From: Neurospora crassa OR74A
Lineage: Eukaryota > Ascomycota > Sordariomycetes > Sordariales > Sordariaceae
DNA: 64,000 nt
Assembly: GCF_000182925.2 (NCBI RefSeq)
Contig: NC_026504.1
Coordinates: forward strand, 3,596,001 to 3,660,000
Direction of reading: 5' to 3'
Shown here: positions 13,313 to 24,380 of the stretch, piece after piece
How positions within the stretch are numbered: position 1 is the stretch's first letter
How the letters are laid out: every line of letters starts with the position of its first letter
Program-made: the position numbers and the translations under genes
The notes under the pieces: generated by a model
Seen by the model: the letters and a program-made list of their open reading frames with translations, nothing else
Told to the model about the DNA's origin: nothing
Database searches by the model: none

Positions 13313-13883
13313 ATGATGATTGGCATAAAAGGGTTGGCGTGGAAGACGGTGTAGATATCAGATGAGCTGTTTTTTTGGGTGAATGAATAAATACAGTCAA
13401 AGTCAAGTCAATAGAACGTTACTTTTTACTTCTTGGTTTATGATCCTTTTTCATTAGGTGTACATGAATTCGAAGCAGAAGGAGTCTGGCTTAGTGCCGG
13501 TGAGGATGAGGTGATGACGATAGAAACGCTGAAGTAAGAGTCCCAGGAAAGTGATTAAATCATGTCTTACAAAAGAGAGGACAGCTACTTGTATCAATAT
13601 AGTCTTACATTATGTACCACGTGAGAAGTTCTCCAAGGCTCGTTCAGATACTCATAATTGACATATCAACCTCGCTACATGGTTACGTACTACATGACTA
13701 CGTGACAAAAAGACTCCGTCTCTCTTCTCGTGATATCTGACTGCTGTTCAAGGCAAACACCAAACACACACCCAAAGTAATTAAGACAGGCTTAGGAGAC
13801 ACCATAACAACGTGGACGTACTCGACTAGCAGTTAGGTCGGTAAAGAACCAGCGAATGCCGCCAGATGTTGTTTCTTTCTTTT

Positions 13884-13914
<31 letters not shown>

Positions 13915-14451
13915 GGTATTTCACCCATTGCCTCTCTCTCCCCTTCATTTTGTTCCACATCTTCTTGGCTCTAAGGTTTGACTCTTACGTGTTTATAGGT
14001 GTTTGTCTACCACCGTCTTGTGTCAATTTCCTGAACCGGTTGAGTTCTCTAGGATGGTTAAGACATTAATAGTGGTGGGTCACTCGAATACAGTTATTTC
14101 CTAGTATTTTTTTTTCTATATTTCTATAAACAAAAAGAATAATCAATTACCTACCATTCATATGCGGGGAAATGGACCCCATTTCATGGTAAGTGATGTG
14201 AGGGAGTGAGTAGAGGGAGAAATACATCGACGTGGATAGTCCTGTTTGGTTACTTAATATGGAAAGGTCGTAACAAGACAATGAAATGTCACTTGCCAAT
14301 GCAAACAGCTGAAAAAGACTCGATTTGGCATGCTTTGAATTGGAAATGTCTTGTGATTTAAGCAAAGTCCACTGGAGACGGCCTGAGATATCAAAGAGTG
14401 TACCAAAAGTGTGATGTATTCGACTCGACGCTAAGATCAGCTCGGCTACTC
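13313..14451. other. Convergent intergenic region
   Basis: Shared 3' region of the E1 gene and the unknown - strand gene. AATAAA at 13386-13391 is a plausible poly(A) signal for E1. An uninterrupted run of 29 T lies at 13886-13914 within a longer pyrimidine tract. No gene seen. Confidence 0.65.
13386..13391 (+). promoter_or_regulatory. Poly(A) signal of the E1 gene
   Basis: AATAAA located 73 nt downstream of the E1 stop codon, in the usual position for a fungal polyadenylation signal. Confidence 0.5.
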
Positions 14452-16267
14452 TTATTGCTTCGCTGCCCATCTTTGCACATACAGCCACTTCAGCTCGGTA
14501 TCGCACCCGTTGTATTTGACTGCTTCAATGAGGTTTTCGCCTAGGAAATCCAACACCCTCATCATTTCTTCCGCAGAGATCTTGGGACTAAACCTCCTCT
14601 GGATATCCCTGATGGCGGTCTGGAGGTCTATTGCGCCAGGTAGCGACTGGTTTAACGTTGCAGAGGGGATCGGCTTGGTAGACGTCGCCGTGCTCTGTGT
14701 ACTTGCTGTACTGTTGGACATCCTCCTCCGTGTTGTGGGTTTCGCATCATCCTTGTGCGCCTGAGCACTCCTCATTACCTTCACTGCCTGTACCATGTCC
14801 TTCAACACCTCTCTTTTGACCATCTTCTCCATCTTCACCGTAATATCCTGACGGATATCCTCGACCCACCCGTCTTCGATCTCCTTCCGCAGCTCCTCTT
14901 GGGCTAGTTCAACCGTCTCAGCCACCCATTCCTCCGTCTGGCTTAGGAGCGCGCCCTCGAGTTCGCGACGCACATCATACAAATGATCGTCGATTCTTTC
15001 GTCGACTTTGGTGTTTATGTGACCGAAAATTTGCTCCACCTCCTCTGTGTCGTATCGGCAAGTGCTTTCAACATTGAGACACTCGGTTATCAGTTTCTCA
15101 ACCTGTTTGACCCGAACATCGAGGCTGGCGGTGCGGCTGAGCACTCGGCGTATTGCGAGGAGAATGTGCTTGTCAGTTGGAGATTGAGATAAGAGCTCGC
15201 TTGTGCGTCGACGCTTTCGGTCTGGAACGGTAACGGCATTAGCTTGGAGCAGGTGATTGCTGATGATACTAGAGAGGACGTACTAGTCGGGGTTGAGAAC
15301 TGATTCGGGCTTTGAAGAAGTGAGCCCGAGGTGGAAGGCGGCTGCACATGTTCATCTGTCGTCACAGGAGACAAGGATTCACTTATACGTCGCTTTCGAT
15401 CTGAAAGTGCAGTGTTAGTTGCTGCTTGGGAGATAGAGTGACGATGATGGAAAACAGAATGACCGTACCAATAGGGGCCAAGTACCCCGGCGCATTCCGA
15501 GACGAGCTATCGTTGGTATATGGGGGAGGGATGACGTCTGTCGGTTTTGCTGCTGTTTCCTTTACAATTTCTTCCAAAGTCTGGTTGTGATTGGTGCCAG
15601 AAGGAGGATCAGTCTTGCCCAAGTCGATAACCTGACCGGGCCCGCCATGGAACAAAACGTCGAACGATGCCAATATCTCGTCCGTCCGCATTAGGCCAAA
15701 TGGATGAGAGGACGAGAAGACCGATGGGAGCAAAGCTAGCTGCTCTCGATACTCCGGTGTAAGGTTGAGGCGATTCAGGTAAACAGTGAACTGGCACAAT
15801 GTAGCCAGAGACTTCATGTTGTCAAAAAGAGTTTGATACCGAGGCCTCGGCTCGTAAGACCCTTTGTTTGCCGTTGGCGCCACGAGACTAGGTGGTTGTG
15901 TCATCGTAAACTCTAGGGAAATGAAGTTGTCGCCGTCAGGTCCCTGCATGGCGGGCGGACGATGACTGCGAGCGAACTCGATCGACTGGATCGACTCTGG
16001 ATGAACAAGCAAGTAAAGCTTTTTCTTGGTGTTGCCATCTTTGAGTAGGATAAAGCCATGCAGTTTGAACATGGCTAGCAGCTTTGTGGTATCTACGTAT
16101 AGATCGATACGCAAATCCAATGTGTGTTGTTTCTCCAGGTCGATGCCGTTCTTCCAGGCAACAACTCCATTAAGTTCAGAGAGGTTGATTTTGCAACGTT
16201 TCTCGTCATCGTCGCTTGCGAAGGATGTAGTCGCTACGTAACTTTCGTTGTGTTTGCCGCCGGGCAT
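14452..16267 (-). CDS. Unknown fungal protein with duplicated basic-motif exon
   Basis: Conserved-looking protein of 561 residues with no function I can assign. Proposed exons (- strand) are 16267-15469, 15400-15284 and 15221-14452. Introns have GTACG donors, CTAAC or CTAAT branch points and CAG ends. Residues 1-240 look like a folded domain with hydrophobic strands (KLYLLVHPESIQSIEF, ISLEFTMTQPPSLV, MKSLATLCQFTVYL), a pattern I recall from many uncharacterised Pezizomycotina proteins. Exons 2 and 3 each begin with a basic stretch, RKRRISESLS and RKRRRTSELLS, which could be nuclear localisation signals and look like an exon duplication. The C-terminal part is charged, helical and coiled-coil-like, then Ser/Thr-rich. 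The frame stays open upstream of the chosen ATG for about 170 nt without another ATG. TATAAATA lies 166 bp upstream. Confidence 0.8.
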
Positions 16268-16366
16268 GTCTCCATCGATGCCACCAATCTCCCTGTAACC
16301 ATATTCGTAAGCGTAATCTGAGAAGGGGAAGATCCGCCGATCTCGCGTGACGATGCGACTACTAGC

Positions 16367-17150
16367 AACGGTCCCAAACGAATCAAGAGCCCCAGTCCTT
16401 CCAACAGGCGTACCTGCCGGGTAGGAGTTGGCTATTTATAAAGACCCCTGACAGCTTGGGACGCATACTTGCAGACGCAGCATCAGCCATATAGCTCTTA
16501 GCAGCGTCCTAGGCGAACCAGAAGCCCCAGTCCTTCTAACAGGCGTACCTGTTGGGTGGGAGTTGGCTATTTATCAAGACCCCTGACAGCCTGGGACGGT
16601 ATGCTTTGAGCGTATGGCCTGCGAGAGACGGAGCGAGCATGTGTTGTGATGGGCATTCAGCGCTAGCCGAGAGGAAGAAGGGAGGAAGGGGAGTGAGGAT
16701 TTGAATCAGTGAGCATGATACCGCAGCTCTTGCAGACAATGTATCCATCAGTAACGGTCTCAAGCGAGTCAAGGACCTTAGTCCTCCCAGCATCGTGCAC
16801 ACATGCTGGGTAGGGGTTGACTATCTATAAAGGTCCTTGATAGCTTGAAACGCGTACTTCCAGACGCATCAGCCACATAGCTCTCAGCAGCGTCCAGGGC
16901 GAATAAAGAGACCCAGTCCTTCCAGCAGGCGTACCTACTGGGTAGGAGTTGGCTATTTATAAAGACCCTTCACAGCCTTGGGCGGTGTGCTGTGAGCATA
17001 TGGCCTGCGAGAAACTGAACGACAGTCCACGGTGTTCAATGGGGAGGGGAGAAGAGGAGAGGAAAGATATTGAACGAAACCTGGTGCCAGTGACAATCGA
17101 CCGGCTGCTCCTGCGTGACAATGCGAACATCGGGCAGACAAAGGGCGTAT
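16367..17150 (-). repeat. Nested tandem duplication of a promoter-like region
   Basis: A unit of 386 bp occurs in tandem upstream of the unknown gene. Each unit contains two copies (offset 135 bp) of a shorter block with CCCAGTCCTTCCAACAGGCG, the word GTAGGAGTTGG and a TATA-like box on the - strand. Corresponding landmarks: CCCAGTCC at 16391, 16526 and 16912 and the degenerate TTAGTCCTCCCAG near 16780; TATTTATA-type words (+ strand) at 16433, 16568, 16822 and 16954. The outer two boxes are intact TATAAATA on the - strand, the inner two have changes. A third, more diverged copy of the segment nearest the gene appears around 17080-17140. The order suggests a 135-bp duplication followed by a 386-bp one. 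Confidence 0.8.
16433..16440 (-). promoter_or_regulatory. Proximal TATA box of the unknown gene
   Basis: TATAAATA on the - strand, 166 bp upstream of the proposed start codon. It is the gene-proximal member of four repeated TATA-like boxes and the most likely to be used. Confidence 0.5.
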
Positions 17151-17871
17151 GGCTGGATTCGCATCGTCCGGGAGAAACCGAGCAATCATCGCACCGGTAG
17201 CATGATCATCACTGACCCTGGAGAGGATATTGAAAATGGCTGGGTTGACTCGCATCCGTCGTCGTGGTTATCGGGTTCACGGTGATCGGGGAATGGAGGA
17301 GGTGGTGTAGAGGGCAGAGAGTCTGCCATGGCGACGGCCTAACGGGTTAAATGGGGGGGGGGTGAAAAGATAGGTCAATCAATCGCGTTTATTGGAATCC
17401 CATTGACGACGAGGCGGCGGTCGATAGAGAGGTGGCGGGCCCGACTCGTTTGTTGACTTGGTGGAGCGTTGTTCACGCAAACGTGAACGACGTTGCGGCC
17501 TCTATCCCTGGCTACCTACGCAAAGTCACATGACCGTGACGAGTGTCTTGACCCATGGCCTGCACCGACCGCCATGCATTGTCACCAGCCACATCAGATC
17601 GAAATGAAGACACCAGCCACGATTGGCCCAAAAAGCCAAGACCAGCCAATGGGGTGCAGTGAGGTCATCGACGACTCCAGTCGTATCGGACTCCGGTCTG
17701 CTCAGTAATCTGCGACTAACATGATGCGTCTTGTTTGTCAGCGTCATGGTGGATGTTTCGCGAATAACGTTTTGGGCCTGTAAATGCAGTTCGGCATAAA
17801 TACCGGAAACAACCTTTTGTACATGATCGCGCAGTTAGCATCAACACAATCGTCACACCTGTGAATCCCTC
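17151..17871. other. Upstream region of the hydroquinone reductase gene
   Basis: Divergent promoter region. Noted are a run of nine G at about 17353, a perfect 7-bp inverted repeat GTTCACG..CGTGAAC at 17471-17488, and CATAAATA at 17795-17802, about 70 bp before the ATG, a possible TATA element. No gene seen. Confidence 0.5.
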
Positions 17872-19200
17872 ATGAGCCTTCGCTTTCGTCTCAACCTCGC
17901 TGCAGTGAGATCTCCAACTTTGCTTCTACCCCGCAGCATTAAGAGTTCATCTCTTGTCTCAACCGTCGTCGTCCGAACGTCAACCCGGAACATCTCAACT
18001 CTATTGCAACCGTTCCCGTTGCCCCACGCAACTACACCAAACAACTTACCAACCATCACCAAAAGAGCCCTTAACACCACTACACCCACAATGGCCTCCT
18101 CCGACACAATCACCAACTGGGTAGACCCCAACGACAAGACCGGCGAATTCAAGCGCCAAGTCTCCTCCTTCCGCTCCTTCATCTCGCGCTCTGACCCTTC
18201 TTCCCCCTTCCCCCCCGAAAAGGGCCGCTACCACCTCTACGTCAGCTACGCCTGTCCGTGGGCCACGCGCGCCCTGATCGTGCGCAAACTCAAGGGGCTA
18301 GAGGACATCATTTCCTTTAGTTCTGTGCACTGGCACATGGGCCCATTGGGGTGGCGGTTCCCCCTCGCTGAAGAAGGCAAGGAGGGCGGGGATGCGGCTG
18401 GGGACCAAGTGGTGCCTGACCCGGTCGGTGGGAAGCAGTACATGCGGGAGGTGTATTTCGGGGTGGAACCAGAATACAACGCGCGGTTCACGGTGCCGGT
18501 GCTGTTCGACAAGAAGGAGGGGCGCATCGTGAATAATGAGAGCAGTGAGATTGTGAGGATGTTGGGGAGCGAGTTCAATGAGATCGTGGAGGATGCCAAG
18601 GCCCGAGAGTTGGATCTGTATCCCGAGGATTTGAGGGCCGAGATTGATGAGGTGAATGAGTGGGTTTACCATGATATCAACAACGGGGTGTACAAGAGCG
18701 GGTTCGCGACGACGCAGGAGGCGTATGAGCGGAATGTCATCAAGTTGTTTGAGGGGTTGGATAAGGTCGAGAAGCATCTGAAGGAGGTGCAGAAGAAGGG
18801 CAAGGGGGAGTTTTGGTTTGGGGATAGATTGACCGAGGTGGATGTGAGATTGTGAGTTGTTCTACCTGCCTGCCTCCTGGGAGCTGAGTGGGAAGACAGT
18901 GATGCTGACCATGAGAACAGGTTCCCGACGATTATCCGCTTCGACCCCGTCTACGTTCAGCATTTCAAGTGCAACTTGCGTGACATCCGGTCTGGATATC
19001 CAGCCATCCACAGGTGGATGCGCCATCTCTACTGGAATGTCCCTGCCTTCCGCGAGACGACCAACTTCTTGCACATCAAAAAGCACTACACTTGCTCGCA
19101 CCCTCAGATCAATCCCAAGGGCATCACGCCGCTGGGCCCGGTGCCGGATATCCTGCCACTCGATGAGGAAGTTGAGGCTGTCAAGGCCGCGAAGAACTGA
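17872..19200 (+). CDS. ecm4: S-glutathionyl-hydroquinone reductase (Xi-class GST, ECM4/Gto type)
   Basis: Glutathione transferase-fold enzyme of 419 residues that reduces glutathionyl-hydroquinones and related adducts with glutathione. Exons are 17872-18851 and 18921-19200, with a GTGAGT donor, GCTGAC branch and CAG acceptor. The thioredoxin-like half has the Xi-class active site YACPWATR with Cys128, then HWHMGPLGWRF, FTVPVLFDKK and IVNNESSEIVRMLG; the helical half has the family motifs NNGVYKSGFATTQEAYE and TEVDVRLFPTIIRFD. The first 73 residues are rich in Arg, Ser and Thr without acidic residues, like a mitochondrial presequence. A second in-frame ATG at 18091 (Met74) begins a protein of typical cytosolic length, so both mitochondrial and cytosolic forms may be made. 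Confidence 0.93.
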
Positions 19201-19962
19201 AGGAGAGAGCAGCTATGGTGTATACCTGCCGGTGGCCATTCAATAGCGGAATAATGCTCAGATTTTCAGTGGCTGCAATGCTCTTTGTCGCCTTGCATGT
19301 CCGCCACATGTTTGTTATCTCGGCTTACCAGGTTCTTCCTTTATTCGCTGAACAATGAGCTTTCTTCTTGCACCAAGCGAAGCGGCACCTGTCCTTGTTG
19401 TGATATCTGCTTATGCAATCAACATTCCTTCTCCCCGCACATATCATCACGATGTCACCAAAAGCGCAAGGCGTAGCGAGCCATATGATTTGAACGTTCT
19501 CTTTGGTTCTGTTGATTGGGTCCTAGCTACATGTATGTGATGAATTTGTTGTTCGACTTCCTTCATCTCATCAAAGTGGACGGTTCCCATTTCAAGCTGA
19601 CCGTTAAACCTTTCATTGGCTAGGGCGTCGTGTCCAGGTAAAATGTGGTACAAGTACCTTAATAACCTGCTAGCGACTACTCCCTTGGCCGGAAAGTCCA
19701 AGTAATAATTGTTGTTAAACTGTTTCGTGCTGGAGATTGAGCATTATAATTAATGCTTTCCCAATGTTAGGCCGAGCGGCAAAGCCTTCCACATCCTCAT
19801 CGAACTTTTGGAACCATTGAGTGTTTCCAGATATCATCGAGGACGATGACCTCTCTCCCTACCTCTATTGCCTTGGACAGGGCACCTTATTCAGCTAGAG
19901 GCCCAAAGGTAGCCACAGAATAAGGGTTTGGTAGGGGATGGGGGATGGAAACGACAGGTAAG
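19201..19962. other. Convergent intergenic region
   Basis: 3' regions of the hydroquinone reductase gene and the first 2EXR-like gene. No coding or RNA gene is seen. Confidence 0.6.
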
Positions 19963-22007
19963 TTAGATCCGGTCAGAACGATGCCAACACGGGTTGAGGT
20001 GACCGAGGTGCTGTTCGATCTTGTAGAAAGAGCGCTCTTCTGTCTTCTTCTGTTATGAAACCACGATGATGCGTTAGTAATGTCGACAATCTCCCCCAAG
20101 AAAGGAAACAACAAAGAACTTACCTCAGACTTGGCACCAATCTTTTGCTTCTTAGGAGCAAGAAGGCACTTCACCGTGTCCCTCTTGAACTTCTGGAACC
20201 AATCCGACCTCTCCAGCAGCGCCTCCAAGTCAATCGTGCCCGCAACCCTTGTGCTCTCATTCACAAACGGCTCAACGCTGATCACCACCTTCTCCAGACT
20301 TCCCTTCTTCCGCAGCACGTCCAGCCGATTGATGGACCACGAGAAGAAGCGAAAGTACTTGAAGGTCGAATACGGCAGCTTGCCACTAGCAAACCGACCC
20401 TTACGCTGGATGAGAATCTTGACATCCTTGGGCCGGACATGGGCGCTCCGCATCGCCACCACGATCTCCAGCGTCTTGACATTCTTGCACTTCTTCAACC
20501 AGTCCAGCGCGTCCCGCTGCATGTCGCAGTTCTCGCGATGGTACACAGGACCGAGGTGCCACGCCACGTGCTCCACGTACTCGGTCAGCAGCGGCGACAA
20601 GGTCGCGTCCTGCCAGAGCAGACTCATCGTCTCCGTCAGCTTGTCGCTGCCGTGCCAGCTGTCGGAGTAGTTCCAGCGGAACTGGGAGTCATACCGCAGG
20701 TACAGCTGCGTGCGGCGGAAGTACTCGGCGTAGGCGACGTTGCGGATGGCCGAAGAAATGGCGCCGAGCTTGAACAGACCGCGGAGCTGGGCGCGCAGGT
20801 GGCGGGGGTTGGAGTAGAATTCGAGGCGATGCTGGTAGGAAGCTTGGTCGGAGGGCGAGGTGTCGGGGGTGGCGTGCCAGACGAAGCGGTAGATGATCAG
20901 TTTGAGCTCCTCGGGGAGCTTCATGAAGGGGAAGATTCCTTGGGGTTGGAATGGGGGTGAGGGGATTGGGACTGTGGTTGGGGCAGCAGGAACCGGGCCG
21001 GAAGCAAGCTGAGCGGCACCCCGAGCCCGAGCGGCAGCAATGGCCATCTGCGTCAGCCGAGCGGTCATAGCCTGGGAATGAGCGGTAGCATTACGCTTCC
21101 GCTGAGCGGCCATAAGAGCAGATGGAGTCTGCTGCCGAGCGGTAGCTTGACCTTGAGCTTGAGCAGCAGCCTGGGGCTGAATTTGAGCAAAAGCCTGAGC
21201 ATCAGCGGCAACAATAGCACTCTGGCCTTGAACAATGGCCTGCTTCCCAGCGGCCATAAGAGGCACTTGTTGAGCATTGGCTGTGGCCGGGTTTCTACCC
21301 GTGACGGAGGGGCCTACGACAGGATTAGCCACGACATGGGACTGGTTGGCCGTAGCCTGATTGCCGTTAACAGGGTTGCCGAAGGCCCAGTTGCCCGTGA
21401 TGGAGTTGCCCGCAACCGGAGTGCCTACGATAGGACTAGCTCCAACCGGATTGCGTACGATCTGGCTGCCTCTAGCTGAGTTGCTTGTGGCCAAGTTGTC
21501 TATGACTCAGTGGTTAGTGAAGGGGTTACCTGCGATAGCTTTGCCTGTGGCCGAATTACCTGAGGTCCAGATGACTCTAGCAGAGTTGTTGGTGACTGAG
21601 TTGGCAGGAATCCAGTTTCCTGTGGCCGAGGTGCCTATGGCTGGGTCGAGGAGGAATTCGGGAATCAAGTTGCCTATAACCGGGTCGGTGAAGATATCGA
21701 TGAGAGACTCCCTCTCACCTGTGACCGAGGTGTCTATGGCTGTGTTGAGGCCGTTGCTGGGAATCGGGTTGTCGATAACCGAGTCGTCTAGAATCGAGTT
21801 GTAACCGCTCAAGTTGCCAGTGACCCAGTCGTCCCACTTGAAGTGGTCGTCCAGGCCCGGATTGCCGGCGAAGTTCCATCCGCCGTCTCCGTCGCCGTTG
21901 CCATAGCCGTAGCCATAGCCGTCGCCATAGCCGCCGCCATAGCCGTTACCTAAGGCTAGACTAGGAAGGGCGTTCCATTCTCCATAATAATCATTGGAGA
22001 AAGACAT
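19963..22007 (-). CDS. 2EXR/F-box-like protein with N-terminal pentad repeats
   Basis: Largest member of the local 2EXR-like family: 636 residues from exons 22007-21560, 21499-20124 and 20049-19963 (- strand). The N-terminal third is low complexity: a Gly/Tyr/Asp stretch (GYGDGYGYGYGNGDG), then five-residue repeats of the type GNxxx, then an Ala/Gln-rich part. The conserved body starts near residue 340 with FMKLPEELKLIIYRFVW, followed by LRGLFKLGAISSAIRN and YAEYFRRTQLYLRY, then DWLKKCKNVKTLEIVV. The last exon has 28 codons plus stop and contains IEQHLGHLNPCW, matching the terminal exons of its paralogues. Intron 1 is exactly 60 nt, has CTAAC and ATAG, and removes an in-frame TGA; it is itself made of repeat units. 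If it is not spliced the product stops after 166 residues. Biochemical function unknown. Confidence 0.75.
21340..21625 (-). repeat. 15-bp minisatellite encoding GNxxx pentads
   Basis: Degenerate 15-bp units on the - strand encode consecutive pentads such as GNWIP, ANSVT, GNSAT, GNPFT, SNSAR, RNPVG, GNSIT, GNWAF, GNPVN and GNQAT. About 13 of 19 consecutive units keep Asn at the second position. The register runs unbroken through the proposed 60-nt intron, which equals four units. Confidence 0.75.
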
Positions 22008-23389
22008 GATTGATTGGAAGATGTCGTATGCAAGGCACTTGGTGCGTCAAGTCCAGAGGTGCAGCCACACGAGTCTTCCAAATGTTGTCTGATGGCCGAT
22101 GGTAAGTCTTCTTAAAAAGGGAAGAAGATATGGTAGTATAGAATATCAAGTATTTATTTGAAAGCAAAGAGAACATTGGGTGGCAATAAATGGACCAGGA
22201 TTTGTGTAGCCCGCAGAGCCTCAAAGCAGGTGAAGGGTTCTTAAAAAATTTAACCTGGGAAAAGGCGGACAGTATCTCTCCACAAACTGAAGGCGGGATG
22301 TTTGGAAGATTGGGGCTATTAGATAATGAAATGCCCTTCACTCGAGGTTCGTTCGTAGGAGGGGGGGAGGGAGGAGATACAACCACATGCAGGTACTTCT
22401 ACCCAGTTCACTTCATCAAGTTCATCCAATCTGCTAGAATATTTAGCCACAGAACCACCCCTCCCCCTTTTTGAGCCCCATGTGGCAGCCGGAAGTTGTA
22501 CAGAGAACATAGGTTTTAGCATATAAAAGCTGGAAAGGAATTACGGCAGGCAAAGCACGTTTGGAAATGGCTACACGATTGAAACTGATTCTTAGGGTGA
22601 TTTGGGTAAAAGGAACGTTGATTTCTTTTTCGTAGCAACCAAGAATCCGACCACGAATATTTTCCCATAATCAAGAAGAACCAAGTGTCCAACCACCAGC
22701 ACCAGTAGCGCAGCACAATCATTTAATAACTCCAAGCAGCTTTGGCACAAAAGACAACTGGAATGTTGCTGACAAAGCCATGTGCTACCCCTTGGTGGCG
22801 CCGGAAAGCCAAGTCAGGGGGTCGTCCTTTGTTTGTCCCAACCAAGCGCCAACCCAATCAACTCGTCGCTACGAGAACTTGCCTGTAATAAAATAGGAAG
22901 AATTACTACCGAGGATCGTGCGATAACATGGAAAGTTGAAAGAGGGCAGGGAATGGATGGAGACTAAGTGAGTGAACATACAATGACTGGCTAATTAGGG
23001 AATATCTGCCCTGACACATGAAGAGAATAGCAACAGCAGGGTTGTAGTATCGTCACAATGTTAGGTAAAGATAGATTAGGAAGATGACACTAGGTGTAAC
23101 ATTTTAGGGGACCGAGCTAATCAACTAGTAGTTGAAGGTGAAGTTATATTCGAGTGTCTCCTCTGCTCCCGCTGTTTCGCTCTTCCGTTTCCTGTACTCA
23201 ACCCCTTGAGTGTCAGTTGCTGCGCTAACACGCGCACACTTGTGTAAGCCATTGATGTACTTTGAACTATAGAGAATGAGCCCGGGTCAACCGAAGAAGG
23301 ACATTTTTGAACTTGTCACACGAAGGTCTGGAGCATCAACTGAGGCACAGGGAAAGGGGTAAGATGATGGGTGGACTACCTATTTATGG
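22008..23389. other. Intergenic region
   Basis: No gene supported. It lies between the large 2EXR-like gene and a relic of the same family and would include the promoter of the former. Confidence 0.5.
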
Positions 23390-24380
23390 CGAGAATTTCG
23401 GGGAGATTTCTATGTTGTCAACGTCGAACCTTACAACTATTTCTGGTACACTTGAATCAGGGATCAAGCAGTTAATGTAATCGATCTTGTGCGTCTTCTG
23501 TCCCTCTTCCTCTATAACAGTCGACAGGTTCGAGGTTAACGACCCAACCGAGAAAATTGCGCCGGGCAAGAAAAGGAGAGGACGACGTATCGCAGACGTA
23601 AGCCCGAGCTTCTAAGATACAACTTGTATAAAGTCTTGAAAGTCGTCTCAACTAACTATAGGTATCGTCGTGTCTCTGCACTGAGGGCAAGCTTTTGAAT
23701 CCGTGGGAGAGACAAAATGGCGTCTTGTCGCTGGTGATGACAATAGCAAATTGGCAGCCTCAGATGATTCTAGTGCAATGGATCCCATTCCATGTTTGGT
23801 AGGGCTCTAGGGAGAACAGATCTCCAGCGACTGTAGCTGTTCGAGGATCGCAAGCCATTTGATAAACTCGAGCTTGAAGATCGGTTTCTAACGCATCAAA
23901 ACAAGTTGAAGGTTGTTTCCAAGAAGAACCTACAGCTGGAAGTTTTCAAGCGACGGATCTGGAATATGGTCTCTGGGTCTTGCCCTCTTCAGTGAGGCTC
24001 ATGCCAAAACTGGATATGGGACTGACTGCGAATGACGATAACACCTAGTAGGTGTCCCTCCAGGATTCCTTGCAGGTGGAAGCCAACGTGTGTAGCGCTT
24101 TGAGCTGGTCTTCCAGATCTTTGTGTAGTAGAACCGACTCGCACTCATCAGCCTACCGACGATCAACCCGCCGCCATTGATACGTGTCTGCTTTAAGGTC
24201 GACTGTTTAGGGATACTGATGAATCGCGAGCTTAGTCTCCATCGGCAAACGCAGGAAAGGAGATGATGGTTGTGCTAGAATTCCTTTGGTTGCGTTCTTG
24301 GCTGAATCCAGAGTTACGCGAGCGTGACTTGATGCGGAGGGGGTTGTTGAGGCCTTCGAGGCCTGTTCAGAGGTAGACAT
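23390..24380 (-). pseudogene. Degraded 2EXR-like paralogue
   Basis: Starts with an apparently normal N-terminus at 24380 (MSTSEQASKASTT...) leading to SSPFLRLPMETKLAIHQYP, the family LPxE..IY motif, and then hits an in-frame TAA. Family resemblance continues in pieces downstream: DLEDQLKALHTLAST corresponds to the family QL..LGAI block, and EFIKWLAILEQLQSLEI corresponds to the WL..LKQLKTLEI block of the intact paralogues. Several stops and shifts separate these pieces. I did not find the usual terminal HLG exon. It is best read as a decayed host gene rather than an expressed one. Confidence 0.6.

Noticed and set aside
21507-22007. Stand-alone 166-residue GN-rich protein ending at a TGA
   Set aside because: The reading register and repeat continue past the TGA, and a canonical 60-nt intron removes it, so one larger gene is the better model.
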